A stretch of 64,000 nt of DNA from Geotoga petraea. GTDB lineage: Bacteria; Thermotogota; Thermotogae; Petrotogales; Petrotogaceae. The translations under genes and the position numbers were made by a program. Below the pieces are notes generated by a model that saw nothing but the letters and a program-made list of their open reading frames with translations, was not told the DNA's origin and did not search any database. Each line of letters begins with the position of its first letter. Within the stretch, counting starts at the first letter, position 1. Below are positions 35,216 through 45,131 of the stretch, piece by piece. The DNA lies in NCBI RefSeq assembly GCF_900102615.1, contig NZ_FMYV01000005.1, forward strand, positions 62,001 through 126,000. The letters are read 5' to 3'.

Positions 35216-37825
35216 TTGAATACAAAAAAAATACCTGGAGATATACTGTTTTTATTTTTAACTTTTTTGCTTGTCCCTTTTGTAATGGTGCCTAATTGGG
35301 TATATGAATATTCTACTCAAAAACATCTTGTTTTTGCTTTTATGATCACTTCGTTATTAATATTTTACCTTTTTAAAAATAGTTATCTCAATAAAATAGA
35401 ACTCAAAATTCCTCATTTGTTGTTTGGAGTTTTTGGTCTCTCTACAATTTTGTCTCTTATTTCAGTATATATTGAAAACCCCCATTATTTTAGGTTTTCG
35501 CTTGAAGTATCTTTATATACTATTATACTTGTATTTTTTTCAATTCTTGTAACCAACAAATTTGGTAAGGACTTCAGTTTTATTGAACATGGATTGTTAG
35601 TTTTCTTGATAACTGGAACAATTATTGCGTTCGACGGTTTACTGAACAAGTTCTTTGGATTTGACCTTTTTTTTGGAAATATTGGAGATCCTTCAGCAAG
35701 AATAAGTTTGAGAACTACTATAGGTAATCCCAACTTTGTTTCAGATTACTTAGCACAATTAATACCGATTTCCATTTATTTCATTTTAAAACCAAATAAT
35801 TCAATTTACTTAAAAATATATTCTTTTATAACTTTATTTATGAGTATTTGGGTTGTTTTATTTGCACAAACTCGTTCAATATATTTAGGTACAGTTGTAG
35901 GAATGATTGTTGCATTAATATCTTTCTTTATAGCTAAAAAAAACAAAGAAGATCTTAAATATTTTAAGTCTAAACAATTTTTAAGCTGGTTTTTTATCGT
36001 AGTTTTTGCTTTTATATTTTTATTTATGATGTTTAATTTTGAAACACCTTTCAATAAAGGTGGGGAAGTAGTTGCTACTGATAGATTTGCTGCTATGAAT
36101 TCTATTTCTTCTTGGGATGAAAGATCTTTGTCCTGGAACGCTGCTATAAAGCAGTTTAGCGATCCAGACCATAATATTCATAAATTTATTGGTTCAGGAA
36201 TAGGGACCTATCCTTTATACGCAATAGAATATATGTCTGAATTACAGCAAGAAGAACCGCAAAGGTATTTATATGCTTGGAATAATTTCAAAAGAGCTCA
36301 TAATGATTATTTACAAGCTTTAGGGGAAACTGGCATTATAGGCTTTTTGGCAATTTCATTATTATTGATATATTTAATTATCTATTTTTTCAAAACTTTA
36401 AGAAATAATTTAGATTTAAATAAATTGTTGTTATTTATTTTATTAGGATGGAGCGTTACTGTAACTGTCGCTCATGCTGGAACAGAATTTGCACTACATA
36501 TGCACCCAAATCTATTATTAGTTTTATTTATTTTATCTATAGCAGTTTCTGATCAGTTTAATGATAAAACTAAATTATTTAAAATTAAAACCAATATAAA
36601 ATATATATTGATACCTATAGTTGTAATAGGTATTGTAGTTACTGTTTTGAAAGTTCAAAGTACTGCTTCTGAAGCATATTTTAAAAAAGCACAGTATCAA
36701 TATAACAAACTAAATGAAATTGATAACGCATTAAAAAATCAATTCCCTACTTTACTTAAAAATCTTGAGCAACAATATAGCCAATACAAAAATGAACTGA
36801 ATAACTATGCACCAGGATCTTTACAATTTACTCAAATCACTCAAACGCTTGATGAGATTGAAGAAAGAGCAAAAGAAGTGCAAAATGCTCAGTCTAATTA
36901 TAGTTTAGAAGCAAGAGATGCATATGAAAAATCTATGGATTTCTTCTTAAAATCTCTTGATTCAAACCATACTTTTGGTAAATCGATGTTTTATTTGGCT
37001 CAACTTTTTGTTGAGACTCCTTATAGATATGATGACGTAAGTTATGATGATTTACCTGATGCTTTTAACTTGAAACAGGATGAATATAGGCATGTAATTG
37101 AAAAATATAAAGGAAGCATAGATCTCATGCCATTTGAAAAAGCATATCTAAGAGAAGATTTGAGTATGATTTATTCAGAGAATATAACCAACGAAAATGT
37201 TAAAACAAAATTAGTCCTTTTACAAGGCATTTTAGATGAAATAACTTATTTGAAAACTTCTTTTGCATATTTTACTGAAAAGAATACATATAAACTAATA
37301 GCTAAATTATATTATAATATGATAATACAATTAGATACATTGATTAATTCAATACCTGATAAAAATCAAGAAATAAGAGAATTAATGGATAAATACTACA
37401 ACTCTTTTAATCACTGGAACATTAAAACCATAGAAATACTACCTGGTGGTTGGAATAGGTTCCCAGAATGGGAAAATACCTACGCAGAAATCATTTCTAT
37501 GAATATAAACCTATTAAAATACATAGATAATGAAAAGATTATGCAAAATATATTTTATTTCATGGAAAGAGATGGTTGGGCTAATTATCACATGGCAAAT
37601 CTGAATAGAGGTATACCAGATAGCTCTTTATCTATTCTACAAGATCTTTATTTCAACATTGAAAATACAAATATCAAAAAATCTTTAGTAGATAATGTTG
37701 TTAATTCTTACAAAGATGTCTATAATTACTACGTTAATTTATCAAAAGATAGCAACGTTTACAATAGATACAAAAATAGAATTGAAAGATTTTTAGAAAG
37801 TTATAGATATTTTCAGAGGCGATGA
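35216..37825 (+). CDS. O-antigen ligase/polymerase-like membrane protein with helical repeat C-terminus
   Basis: 869 residues. The first 470 contain about 11-12 membrane helices; the Wzy_C-type motif lies near RAHNDYLQALGETGIIGF, which matches the conserved H-N-x-x-L-x-x-x-x-E-x-G loop of O-antigen ligases. After about residue 485 comes a long, coiled-coil and TPR-like soluble domain. Such proteins join or polymerise glycans at the outer membrane face; no glycosyltransferase genes are nearby. TTG start with AGGAGGG. First gene of a five-gene unit that ends with rsmD. Confidence 0.85.
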   Translation: MNTKKIPGDILFLFLTFLLVPFVMVPNWVYEYSTQKHLVFAFMITSLLIFYLFKNSYLNKIELKIPHLLFGVFGLSTILSLISVYIENPHYFRFSLEVSLYTIILVFFSILVTNKFGKDFSFIEHGLLVFLITGTIIAFDGLLNKFFGFDLFFGNIGDPSARISLRTTIGNPNFVSDYLAQLIPISIYFILKPNNSIYLKIYSFITLFMSIWVVLFAQTRSIYLGTVVGMIVALISFFIAKKNKEDLKYFKSKQFLSWFFIVVFAFIFLFMMFNFETPFNKGGEVVATDRFAAMNSISSWDERSLSWNAAIKQFSDPDHNIHKFIGSGIGTYPLYAIEYMSELQQEEPQRYLYAWNNFKRAHNDYLQALGETGIIGFLAISLLLIYLIIYFFKTLRNNLDLNKLLLFILLGWSVTVTVAHAGTEFALHMHPNLLLVLFILSIAVSDQFNDKTKLFKIKTNIKYILIPIVVIGIVVTVLKVQSTASEAYFKKAQYQYNKLNEIDNALKNQFPTLLKNLEQQYSQYKNELNNYAPGSLQFTQITQTLDEIEERAKEVQNAQSNYSLEARDAYEKSMDFFLKSLDSNHTFGKSMFYLAQLFVETPYRYDDVSYDDLPDAFNLKQDEYRHVIEKYKGSIDLMPFEKAYLREDLSMIYSENITNENVKTKLVLLQGILDEITYLKTSFAYFTEKNTYKLIAKLYYNMIIQLDTLINSIPDKNQEIRELMDKYYNSFNHWNIKTIEILPGGWNRFPEWENTYAEIISMNINLLKYIDNEKIMQNIFYFMERDGWANYHMANLNRGIPDSSLSILQDLYFNIENTNIKKSLVDNVVNSYKDVYNYYVNLSKDSNVYNRYKNRIERFLESYRYFQRR

Positions 37826-38083
37826 ATGTATAAAATAACTATTTTTTTAACAATAATGAGTCTATCTATATTCTTGATTACATTTACAATTTATAAAAAT
37901 ATAGAAGTTTTAAAAAATGATTCTAACCTTTTAAATTTCTATGTAGAGTATAATAGTATTTCTAAAATATTACCTTATATTGGATCTGATGAAGTTAATG
38001 ATATAATATTAAATGGGTATAAAATTATTAAGATCAACAACATAATAAAAATTGAAAAAATCCAAAATTTAAAGGGGGAATGA
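37826..38083 (+). CDS. Small bitopic membrane protein, unknown
   Basis: 85 residues with one N-terminal membrane helix (about 4-22) and a short Ile/Asn/Lys-rich tail. The ATG follows the ligase stop directly and its stop overlaps the degV region, so it is well embedded in the unit. I recognise nothing in it. It may be an accessory of the large membrane protein upstream. Confidence 0.6.
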   Translation: MYKITIFLTIMSLSIFLITFTIYKNIEVLKNDSNLLNFYVEYNSISKILPYIGSDEVNDIILNGYKIIKINNIIKIEKIQNLKGE

Positions 38084-38088
38084 ATCGA

Positions 38089-38973
38089 GTGAATAAAACA
38101 AAAATTATAGCTGATACTGGCTGTTCTCTTACCCAAGAAATCATAGATAAATACAATTTGAGTGTAATGGGAATGAAAATAGTATTAGATGAAAAAACAT
38201 ATACTGATTATGAAGAATTATCTAAAGGTGAATTTTATAGTAAAATAGAAAATGTAGATGAATTTCATACTGCTCAACCAGCGGTAGGAGAGATACAAAA
38301 ATATTACGAAAAAATTTTTGAGGAAGGTTATGAAAATATAATTGATATACATTTTTCTTCAAAAATGTCTGGGCTGATAGATTCATGTCAAATGGCAAAA
38401 AATACGATGAATAATGGTAATATTAAAATCATTGATACAGAAACTGTTTCTATTGGTTCTTATATGGTTTTAATAAGAATATTAGAACTTTTAGATTCAG
38501 GGAAATCTATTGAAGAAATTGAGGAACTATTACCAAGAATAAAAGAAAATGTGGGTTTTCAGTTTAGTGTACCAAATATAAAATATTTGATAAAAAATGG
38601 AAGAGTGGGTAAGGCAGAAGGTTTAGCAGGGACTCTTTTGAATATTAAACCTATTTTAAGTGTTGATGAAGGACAAATATACCCCTTAGCAAAAATTAGA
38701 GGGATGAAAAAAGTATTCACAGCAATGGCCAAAAATGCTGTAGAATTTTTGAAAGATAGACCCTACAACATAAAAATTTATAAAACATGGGGATTAGATC
38801 ATAACAAACCAGATATGGACAAGATGTTTGATGAATTCATGAGAAGTTTTGAAAAATTGGAATATGATAATTATAAAATTATTGAGGACCAATTACCTCC
38901 TACCATTATTTGTCACAGCGGTCCCGAAGTAATAGGACTTGCTGTATATGGAGAAAAAGAAGAGATAAAATGA
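38089..38973 (+). CDS. DegV-family fatty-acid-binding protein
   Basis: 294 residues. The DegV pattern is clear: DTGCSLTQEII near the start, HTAQPAVGEI, HFSSKMSG, and in the C-terminal part KNGRVGKAEGLAG and IKPILSVDEG. DegV proteins bind fatty acids; as FakB homologues they present them to the kinase FakA, for which I see no gene here. GTG at 38089 is preferred over ATG at 38080 because GGGGG is ten bases upstream of the first and one base from the second. Confidence 0.92.
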   Translation: MNKTKIIADTGCSLTQEIIDKYNLSVMGMKIVLDEKTYTDYEELSKGEFYSKIENVDEFHTAQPAVGEIQKYYEKIFEEGYENIIDIHFSSKMSGLIDSCQMAKNTMNNGNIKIIDTETVSIGSYMVLIRILELLDSGKSIEEIEELLPRIKENVGFQFSVPNIKYLIKNGRVGKAEGLAGTLLNIKPILSVDEGQIYPLAKIRGMKKVFTAMAKNAVEFLKDRPYNIKIYKTWGLDHNKPDMDKMFDEFMRSFEKLEYDNYKIIEDQLPPTIICHSGPEVIGLAVYGEKEEIK

Positions 38974-41312
38974 ATTTAGATTTAGAATCATATATTAAAG
39001 AAATTGAAAATATTTTAAGACAAAAAGATAAAAATATTAAAAGCTGGGATGATATTTATCCCAGTTTTATTTCATTAAGTAAAAAAAATGCGTCACTTAT
39101 TAAGATAAACAATATGGAAGAAGATATTAAAAAGATACTATCTTATGTTAAACCTTTGGGAATTCTTGATACAGAAAGAAAGAACAAAAGACTAAAAGGT
39201 TTAAAAGATGCAGTATTAAAGCTTAAAGAAAAATACTTGGTAGATTCTTTTGAAGAGAGTGTATCAAAATATTCTCTTTTCACCGATATTAAATATGTAA
39301 AAAATGTAGGTACAAAAAGAGCTTCTTATTTGAAAAAATTAGGTATAGAAAACATTTACGATGCAATTTATTTTCCTCCAAGAGACTACGAAGATAGAAG
39401 AAAAATTTCAAAAATTATTTCTTTAGAAGATGGTTATAAATATTTTGTTTTAGGAAAGATAGTAAATTTCCAAGAAAATAAAATTAATAAAGGTTTAACA
39501 ATATATAGTTACGCCGTAGAAGACGACACTGGAGTTATGGAAGTTACTTTTTTCAACCAAAATTATGTTAAATCTTACTTTAAAATTGGTGTCACAGCAG
39601 CTTTTTTTGGAAAAGTAGAAAACAATTTTGGGAAAAAACAAATGAAAGCGCCTGAATTTCAGATAATAAATAACATAAACGAAATTGAGGCTAAGATTAT
39701 GCCTGTTTATCCTTTAACATATGGCGTCTCACAAGCAGTAATGAGAAAAATAACTCAAAATATATTATTACATGATACAAACTATCAAGAATATTTACCA
39801 AAGTTTTTTTTAGATAAGTTTAATATTTTAAATCTAAAAAAAAGAATTAAAGGGCTTCATTTTCCAAAGTCTTTTTACCATAAAAACAGGGCTTTATCGT
39901 CTTTAAAATTTGATGAAGCATTTCTTTTTGAGGTCGCAATTCTTTCGGCAAAAAAACAGTTTGAAAATAACATAAAAGGATTTCCTAAACAGTTTGAAGG
40001 GACACTTTCATCAAAATTTATGAGTTCTTTATCTTTTGTCCTAACTGATTCTCAAAAAAATTGTTACGAAGAAATCAAAAATGATATGAAAGATCCAAAA
40101 CCTATGAATAGACTTTTGCAAGGGGATGTGGGTTCTGGTAAAACAGTCGTTTCTGAGCTTGCTATAATTGACAATTATGAAGCTGGATTCCAATCTTCTA
40201 TAATGGTTCCTACAAGTGTATTAGCAAAACAACAATATAAAAAAATAAAAAATCACATGGACCCCTTAGGTATTAAAGTAGAAATATTATTGGGAGAAAC
40301 CAGCAATAAAGAAAAAGATGAAATCAAAGAAAAACTCTCAAATGGTGATATAGACATTATTATTGGAACACACGCTATAATACAAGAAGATGTGACTTTC
40401 AAAAATTTAGGTTTTGTTGTTATAGATGAACAACATAGATTCGGTGTTAATCAAAGATTAGATTTAATTTCTAAAGGATTTTCACCAGATATTCTTGTTA
40501 TGACTGCCACACCTATACCAAGAACCCTTGCTTTGACTTTGTATGGTGACTTGGATGTAAGTACTATAAGAGAAATGCCAAAAGGGAGGAAATCAATTAA
40601 AACTGTTTTAACTACCGATGGCAAAAGTAATAAAATATACGAATTTATTGAAAAAGAATTGAAAAAAAATAATCAAGCTTTTTTCATCTACCCTTTAGTT
40701 GAAGAGTCTGAAAAAATAGATCTGAAAAATGCAACTGACATGTATAAAAGTTTAAAAAATGTTTTTCCTGATTATAATATAGGTTTGTTGCATGGGAAGA
40801 TGAAACCCGAAGAAAAAACAGAAATTATGGATAAATTTGTTTCCAAAGAATTCAACGTTTTAGTTTCAACAACAGTTGTTGAGGTCGGTGTTGATATTCC
40901 AGATGCAACCGTTATGGTTATAGAACACCCAGATAGATTCGGCCTATCTCAACTTCATCAGTTGAGAGGTAGAGTGGGAAGATCTAATAAACAAGCTTAC
41001 TGTTTTTTAGTTGTAAATGGAAATTTGAATCAAGATACAAAAGACAGGTTACTTGATTTTTCAAATACTTTAGATGGTTTTGAAGTTTCCAACATAGATT
41101 TAAAATGGAGAGGCCCTGGTAAATTTTTTGGTACCCTTCAGCATGGGTTACCTGATTTTAAATTTTTAGATATTATAAATGATTTAGAAATTATAGATGA
41201 AGTGAAAAGAGAAGTTGATAATTTATTAGAAAAAGATTTGGATATGTCTAAAATTAATAAGGAAATAAAAAGAAGATATAAAAACAATATCGACTTGATA
41301 AAAGCATTTTGA
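38970..41312 (+). CDS. recG: ATP-dependent DNA helicase RecG
   Basis: 780 residues, with an N-terminal extension of about 90 residues as in Thermotoga RecG. The wedge domain (OB fold) covers about 105-260; helicase motif I is GDVGSGKTV, II is DEQHRFGVNQR, III TATPIPRTLAL, and the C-terminal RVGRSNKQAYCF carries motif VI. It unwinds and regresses stalled forks and branch migrates junctions. The ATG overlaps the degV stop (ATGA); a 20-residue upstream frame extension is antisense-like overlap with degV and is ignored. Confidence 0.96.
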   Translation: MNLDLESYIKEIENILRQKDKNIKSWDDIYPSFISLSKKNASLIKINNMEEDIKKILSYVKPLGILDTERKNKRLKGLKDAVLKLKEKYLVDSFEESVSKYSLFTDIKYVKNVGTKRASYLKKLGIENIYDAIYFPPRDYEDRRKISKIISLEDGYKYFVLGKIVNFQENKINKGLTIYSYAVEDDTGVMEVTFFNQNYVKSYFKIGVTAAFFGKVENNFGKKQMKAPEFQIINNINEIEAKIMPVYPLTYGVSQAVMRKITQNILLHDTNYQEYLPKFFLDKFNILNLKKRIKGLHFPKSFYHKNRALSSLKFDEAFLFEVAILSAKKQFENNIKGFPKQFEGTLSSKFMSSLSFVLTDSQKNCYEEIKNDMKDPKPMNRLLQGDVGSGKTVVSELAIIDNYEAGFQSSIMVPTSVLAKQQYKKIKNHMDPLGIKVEILLGETSNKEKDEIKEKLSNGDIDIIIGTHAIIQEDVTFKNLGFVVIDEQHRFGVNQRLDLISKGFSPDILVMTATPIPRTLALTLYGDLDVSTIREMPKGRKSIKTVLTTDGKSNKIYEFIEKELKKNNQAFFIYPLVEESEKIDLKNATDMYKSLKNVFPDYNIGLLHGKMKPEEKTEIMDKFVSKEFNVLVSTTVVEVGVDIPDATVMVIEHPDRFGLSQLHQLRGRVGRSNKQAYCFLVVNGNLNQDTKDRLLDFSNTLDGFEVSNIDLKWRGPGKFFGTLQHGLPDFKFLDIINDLEIIDEVKREVDNLLEKDLDMSKINKEIKRRYKNNIDLIKAF

Positions 41313-41321
41313 GGTGAGTAT

Positions 41322-41876
41322 ATGTCATTAAAAATTGAAACTGGTTATATGAAAGGTTTAACTTTTGATACAGTTAAAAGCAGTAAAACCAGATATACTC
41401 CTGGTCAACTAAGAAGGACTTTAACTAATATTTTTGATTTTAATGGTTCTAATATGCTGGAAATATTTTCTGGAAGCGGAGGAGTATCTTTTGAGTTTAT
41501 AAGTAATGGTTTGAATCATTCTCATTTGATAGATGTAAATGGGAAATCCATATCAATTATAAAAAAGAATGCAAATAAATTAAAAGTTACAGACAAAATT
41601 TCTGCAATAAAAGGAGATTTTAGATCTGTTATTCCCTCATTAATTGATAATGCGATGAGTTTTAATTATATTTTTGCAGACCCCCCTTTTAACTTAGGCT
41701 TTTGCAATGAATTGGTTAAGTTTTTAGACGTTAACCATTTGATTCTTAAAGATGGTGGATATTTTATTCTTGAAAGATCTAAGCATGAAAATTATTCTGT
41801 AGATTTTCTTAAACATTTAAAATTAGACGAATCAAGGGATTACGGAGATATTGATATCGACATATATTATAAATAG
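41322..41876 (+). CDS. rsmD: 16S rRNA m2G966 methyltransferase RsmD
   Basis: 184 residues of Rossmann-type methyltransferase. The N-terminal RYTPGQLRRTLTNIF resembles the RPTxxRVREALFN signature; MLEIFSGSGGVSFEF is the S-adenosylmethionine motif; ADPPFNLG is the NPPY-type catalytic loop. The usual neighbour coaD is absent here. GAGGTG nine bases before the ATG. It is last in the unit and convergent with the amidase. Confidence 0.88.
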   Translation: MSLKIETGYMKGLTFDTVKSSKTRYTPGQLRRTLTNIFDFNGSNMLEIFSGSGGVSFEFISNGLNHSHLIDVNGKSISIIKKNANKLKVTDKISAIKGDFRSVIPSLIDNAMSFNYIFADPPFNLGFCNELVKFLDVNHLILKDGGYFILERSKHENYSVDFLKHLKLDESRDYGDIDIDIYYK

Positions 41877-41905
41877 TGCTAAGATGAATCTTAGCACTAT
41901 TTATT
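41871..41905. terminator. Bidirectional intrinsic terminator between rsmD and the amidase
   Basis: AAATAGTGCTAAGAT (41871-41885) pairs with 41888-41902 around a two-base gap, and T/A-rich flanks lie on both sides. Confidence 0.88.
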
Positions 41906-43256
41906 TTATATCAAAATATTCAATTACAGCATCTTTTATTATTTCAGCAAAATCTTCAACATAATCACCATCGTTGAATTTTTTTTCAACAGCTTCATTG
42001 CTTAAAAAATCAAGTTCAAATAGTATTGCTGGGCTCCTTGTGTACCTAAGCACTGCAAACTCGGCTGGCTCAATTCGTCTATTTTTAAATCCTTTATTTT
42101 CTATGTGTTTTTCTAAGATCTCAGCAAAATCAAAACTATCAGAAATTGAAGTTTCTTTAATGTTGGTCCAACTTTCTAACAAATCTTTATCTTTGTTAAA
42201 GTCTAAATTTTCTTTCCAAGCTATCATTCTGGCATAAGTGGATTTTGAAAAATCAAAATAATATAATTCTGATCCCCTTGTTGAAGGATAAGTTGGAAAT
42301 GAGTTTAAATGTATGCTAATGAATAAATCAGCATTTTTATCGTTAGAAAATTTTGCTCTACCGTGTAAATCTATATATTGATCAGAATCCCTTGTTAGAT
42401 ACGTTTCAATAGAATAATTTGCTAACATTTCTTTTGCTCTTTTGGCTACTTTTAAAGTCAAATCTTTTTCAAGTGTTTTTCCTAATCCCACTGCACCTGG
42501 TTCCCAGCCACCATGTCCGGGATCCAAAACCACGACTGGGAATTCCGATTCTTCAAATGCGAAATCCAGTATCAATCTCGAAGGTTCAAATGTTTTTTTT
42601 ACAGAATGTTTTACATTAATTTTGATTTTTATCCAAACAATAGTAGACGTTTGATGATAAGCTGTTATATACTCAATTTTATTGTTATATTCTTTTTCAA
42701 TAAAATTACCTGGAATTTGTGCATTTTCAACTATCACAAGATATCCTGTTTCATTTGTCAAAGGATATATTTTTGGATTAACTTCAGAAGAAAACTCAAT
42801 AATTGTTCTTGCGGATTCTTTTTTAATATAAGTATTAATAGAATCAACTCTTGCTAATGGAATGTTAAAAAATATCCCAGCAGAGGAATTTATTAATTCA
42901 AGGTTAAGTGCCTTTGCAATAATTTCAGCAGATAAATACAACTTACCATCAATGTAATGTTTGTCTTCTTCAGAAAAAGAGTAAGACTCTTGAGAATTTA
43001 TTATCATCATATTATTCTTTGGGAATATGAAAACTTTCCATTTGCCATTCGATATATAATAGAGAGTATCATTATTTACTGTAAGGTTCTTGTTAGCTTT
43101 ATGTGTCATCATTTCTAAATCATAATAATACTTTCCATCCTTTTCAACATAATAATCCTCATCCAAACTTCTCCATTGAAAAAAAACATTCTGAGAAAAA
43201 AGAGTTATCACAGAAAGAAGCATTAGTATGATTAAGATATTTTTTTTTAATTTCAT
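41901..43256 (-). CDS. N-acetylmuramoyl-L-alanine amidase (Amidase_3)
   Basis: 451 residues with an N-terminal signal/anchor. Residues about 20-225 form a beta-rich AMIN-like region with copper-amine-oxidase-like strands. The zinc amidase domain has VVLDPGHGGWEPGAVG (first His), LFISIHLNSF (second His) and ILFELDFLSN (catalytic Glu). It cleaves the amide between MurNAc and the stem peptide during cell separation. Start ATG at 43256 with GGAG six bases upstream, one base after the M23 stop. Last gene of the nine-gene unit. Confidence 0.93.
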   Translation of the reverse strand: MKLKKNILIILMLLSVITLFSQNVFFQWRSLDEDYYVEKDGKYYYDLEMMTHKANKNLTVNNDTLYYISNGKWKVFIFPKNNMMIINSQESYSFSEEDKHYIDGKLYLSAEIIAKALNLELINSSAGIFFNIPLARVDSINTYIKKESARTIIEFSSEVNPKIYPLTNETGYLVIVENAQIPGNFIEKEYNNKIEYITAYHQTSTIVWIKIKINVKHSVKKTFEPSRLILDFAFEESEFPVVVLDPGHGGWEPGAVGLGKTLEKDLTLKVAKRAKEMLANYSIETYLTRDSDQYIDLHGRAKFSNDKNADLFISIHLNSFPTYPSTRGSELYYFDFSKSTYARMIAWKENLDFNKDKDLLESWTNIKETSISDSFDFAEILEKHIENKGFKNRRIEPAEFAVLRYTRSPAILFELDFLSNEAVEKKFNDGDYVEDFAEIIKDAVIEYFDIK

Positions 43257-43257
43257 G

Positions 43258-44085
43258 TTATTCTCCACCCATAGCTAAGTAGCTCTCTTCATATATGTAA
43301 GCATATCTTATATCACCTAAAAAGTTTAATGGATCAAGGGACGAGTTGTATATATTGTTAATTTGATAATGCAAATGATTACCTGTAGATAATCCTGTGT
43401 TTCCAACTTTTCCAATCATATCTCCCTTTTTAACAACCATACCAGGTACAACATTAAATTCACTCATGTGAGCGTAAATATATTTTTTATCAAAACTTTT
43501 TATGATAACATGTTTTCCATATCCACTATCTTCTTTTATTTCCTCTACAATTCCATTTGCAGTGGAAAATATGGGTGTCCCTTTTGGCGCAGCAATATCT
43601 ATCCCCTCATGAAATTTTTTAACTTTATATACCGGATGAATTCTATATCCATAGTTTGATGTCACGTAACCCATAACCGGCCAATTTGAAGAAACATTAA
43701 AACATTCACCAATTTTATCAAATGGTATTTTAAGTTTTTGATTATAAAAAATTTGATTGGGATTTTTTATGTTGTTTGCATGTAGAATCTCTTCTGGTTT
43801 AATGAAAAAATATTTTGAAATTTTATAGATATTGTCTCCATATTTTATTGTATACTCAAAAACATTTTCTTCTGGAATATTTATTTTTTGACCAATTTGC
43901 AAATATTTTTGGTTTAATAAAAATTCATTTTTTTCAACTATAACCTGTATATCAATTCCAGTTTTTTTTGAAATTTTTGTAAGATTATCTCCAGATTGAA
44001 CATAATAGTCATAGGCAAAAATATTTAATGATATTATAAGCAATAATGTTATAATAATTGCTTTTTTCTTTCTTGTAGAATGCAT
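43258..44085 (-). CDS. LysM/M23 peptidoglycan endopeptidase
   Basis: 275 residues: signal peptide or anchor, two LysM repeats (YVQSGDNLTKISKKTG near 28 and YTIKYGDNIYKISKYF near 78), then the LytM domain with YGYRIHPV, FHEGIDIAA (HxxxD) and the GNHLHYQ motif. All four expected zinc and catalytic positions are visible, so it should be an active endopeptidase rather than an EnvC-type activator. It is translationally coupled to the upstream cheB (TAATG) and to the amidase downstream, a natural cell-wall hydrolase pair. Confidence 0.93.
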   Translation of the reverse strand: MHSTRKKKAIIITLLLIISLNIFAYDYYVQSGDNLTKISKKTGIDIQVIVEKNEFLLNQKYLQIGQKINIPEENVFEYTIKYGDNIYKISKYFFIKPEEILHANNIKNPNQIFYNQKLKIPFDKIGECFNVSSNWPVMGYVTSNYGYRIHPVYKVKKFHEGIDIAAPKGTPIFSTANGIVEEIKEDSGYGKHVIIKSFDKKYIYAHMSEFNVVPGMVVKKGDMIGKVGNTGLSTGNHLHYQINNIYNSSLDPLNFLGDIRYAYIYEESYLAMGGE

Positions 44086-45131
44086 TATTTTTCCTCCAAG
44101 ACTTCAATTAATTTCTCGGCTATTTTATGATTTGGTAATATATAATCAGCATAACCGTCTTCTACTACAGCTTTGGGCATTCCATATACCACACATGTCT
44201 CTTTCGATTCAGCAATTATTTTTCCTCCATAATGCTTAATTTTAAAAGCACCTTTAGCACCATCTCTGCCCATACCTGTTAAAATAACACCAACACAACC
44301 TGAATTAAATATCTCTGCAGCTTGATCAAAAGTAAAGTCTGCAGCTGGCCTAACGTTATTAATTTTTTCTGAAGAGTCCAAAAATATTTGTATTTTACCA
44401 GAATTAATTTTTTTCAATCCCATATGATAATTACCAGGGGCAACATAAACATAATTTTTTTGTAATACATCACCATCTTCTGCTTCTTTCACAGTTAGAT
44501 CAGATATTCTGTTCATCCTATCGGCAAGTGACTTTGTGAATCCAGCTGGCATATGTTGAACTACCAAAATCGGAACGTTTATTTCACCAGGCAACTTAGG
44601 GATAACCTTATCTAAAGATCTTGGGCCCCCAGTTGAACTGGCAACTAATAAAATTTTATCTCCTAACAACTTAACAGGTTTTCTTACTTTAGTCTTATCA
44701 GATTTCATTAATTTTAAAGTATCTATATTTATATCCGATGATTCGTTTATCTTTTTTATCAATTCATCTTGAACTTGTCTAAAAGTCCAAGAAGTACTTC
44801 CAGCTGGTTTTTGTATAAAATCTACTGCCCCATTTTCTAAAGATTCTATTGTAATTGAAGCTCCTTCTGAAGTCAAACTACTAACCATTAGAACTTTTGT
44901 AGGTGATTTTTTCATAATAATTTTAAGAGCTTCAAGCCCATTTAATTTAGGCATTTCAACATCTAAAGTAATCACATCAGGTTTTAAATTAGTTGCTTTT
45001 TCTATGGCTTCTAATCCATCCCTGGCCAAACCTATGACTTTCATATTTGGTTGCTTGTCTATTATGTCTTTTAATACCATTCTCATGAATGCAGAGTCAT
45101 CTACGATTAATACTTTAATCATCTTTTCCAC
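44085..45131 (-). CDS. cheB: Chemotaxis response regulator protein-glutamate methylesterase
   Basis: 348 residues. The receiver domain has the acidic pocket VDDS, phospho-Asp in TLDVEMP and the K in QKPAG. The methylesterase domain has the catalytic triad positions in ASSTGGP (Ser), VVQHMPAGFT (His) and LTGMGRDG (Asp). It demethylates receptors in adaptation. GTG start with GGGAGG eight bases upstream; the end of dgkA overlaps. No other chemotaxis gene lies in the unit. Confidence 0.94.
   Translation of the reverse strand: MEKMIKVLIVDDSAFMRMVLKDIIDKQPNMKVIGLARDGLEAIEKATNLKPDVITLDVEMPKLNGLEALKIIMKKSPTKVLMVSSLTSEGASITIESLENGAVDFIQKPAGSTSWTFRQVQDELIKKINESSDINIDTLKLMKSDKTKVRKPVKLLGDKILLVASSTGGPRSLDKVIPKLPGEINVPILVVQHMPAGFTKSLADRMNRISDLTVKEAEDGDVLQKNYVYVAPGNYHMGLKKINSGKIQIFLDSSEKINNVRPAADFTFDQAAEIFNSGCVGVILTGMGRDGAKGAFKIKHYGGKIIAESKETCVVYGMPKAVVEDGYADYILPNHKIAEKLIEVLEEK

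Noticed and set aside
38910-38970. 20-residue N-terminal extension of RecG
   Set aside because: It is the degV 3' end read in another frame and Arg/Ser-rich; the ATG at 38970 in ATGA overlap is the natural start.
42419-42857. Three overlapping plus-strand frames of 66-114 codons over the amidase
   Set aside because: They are antisense to a well-conserved catalytic domain and lack ribosome-binding sites.
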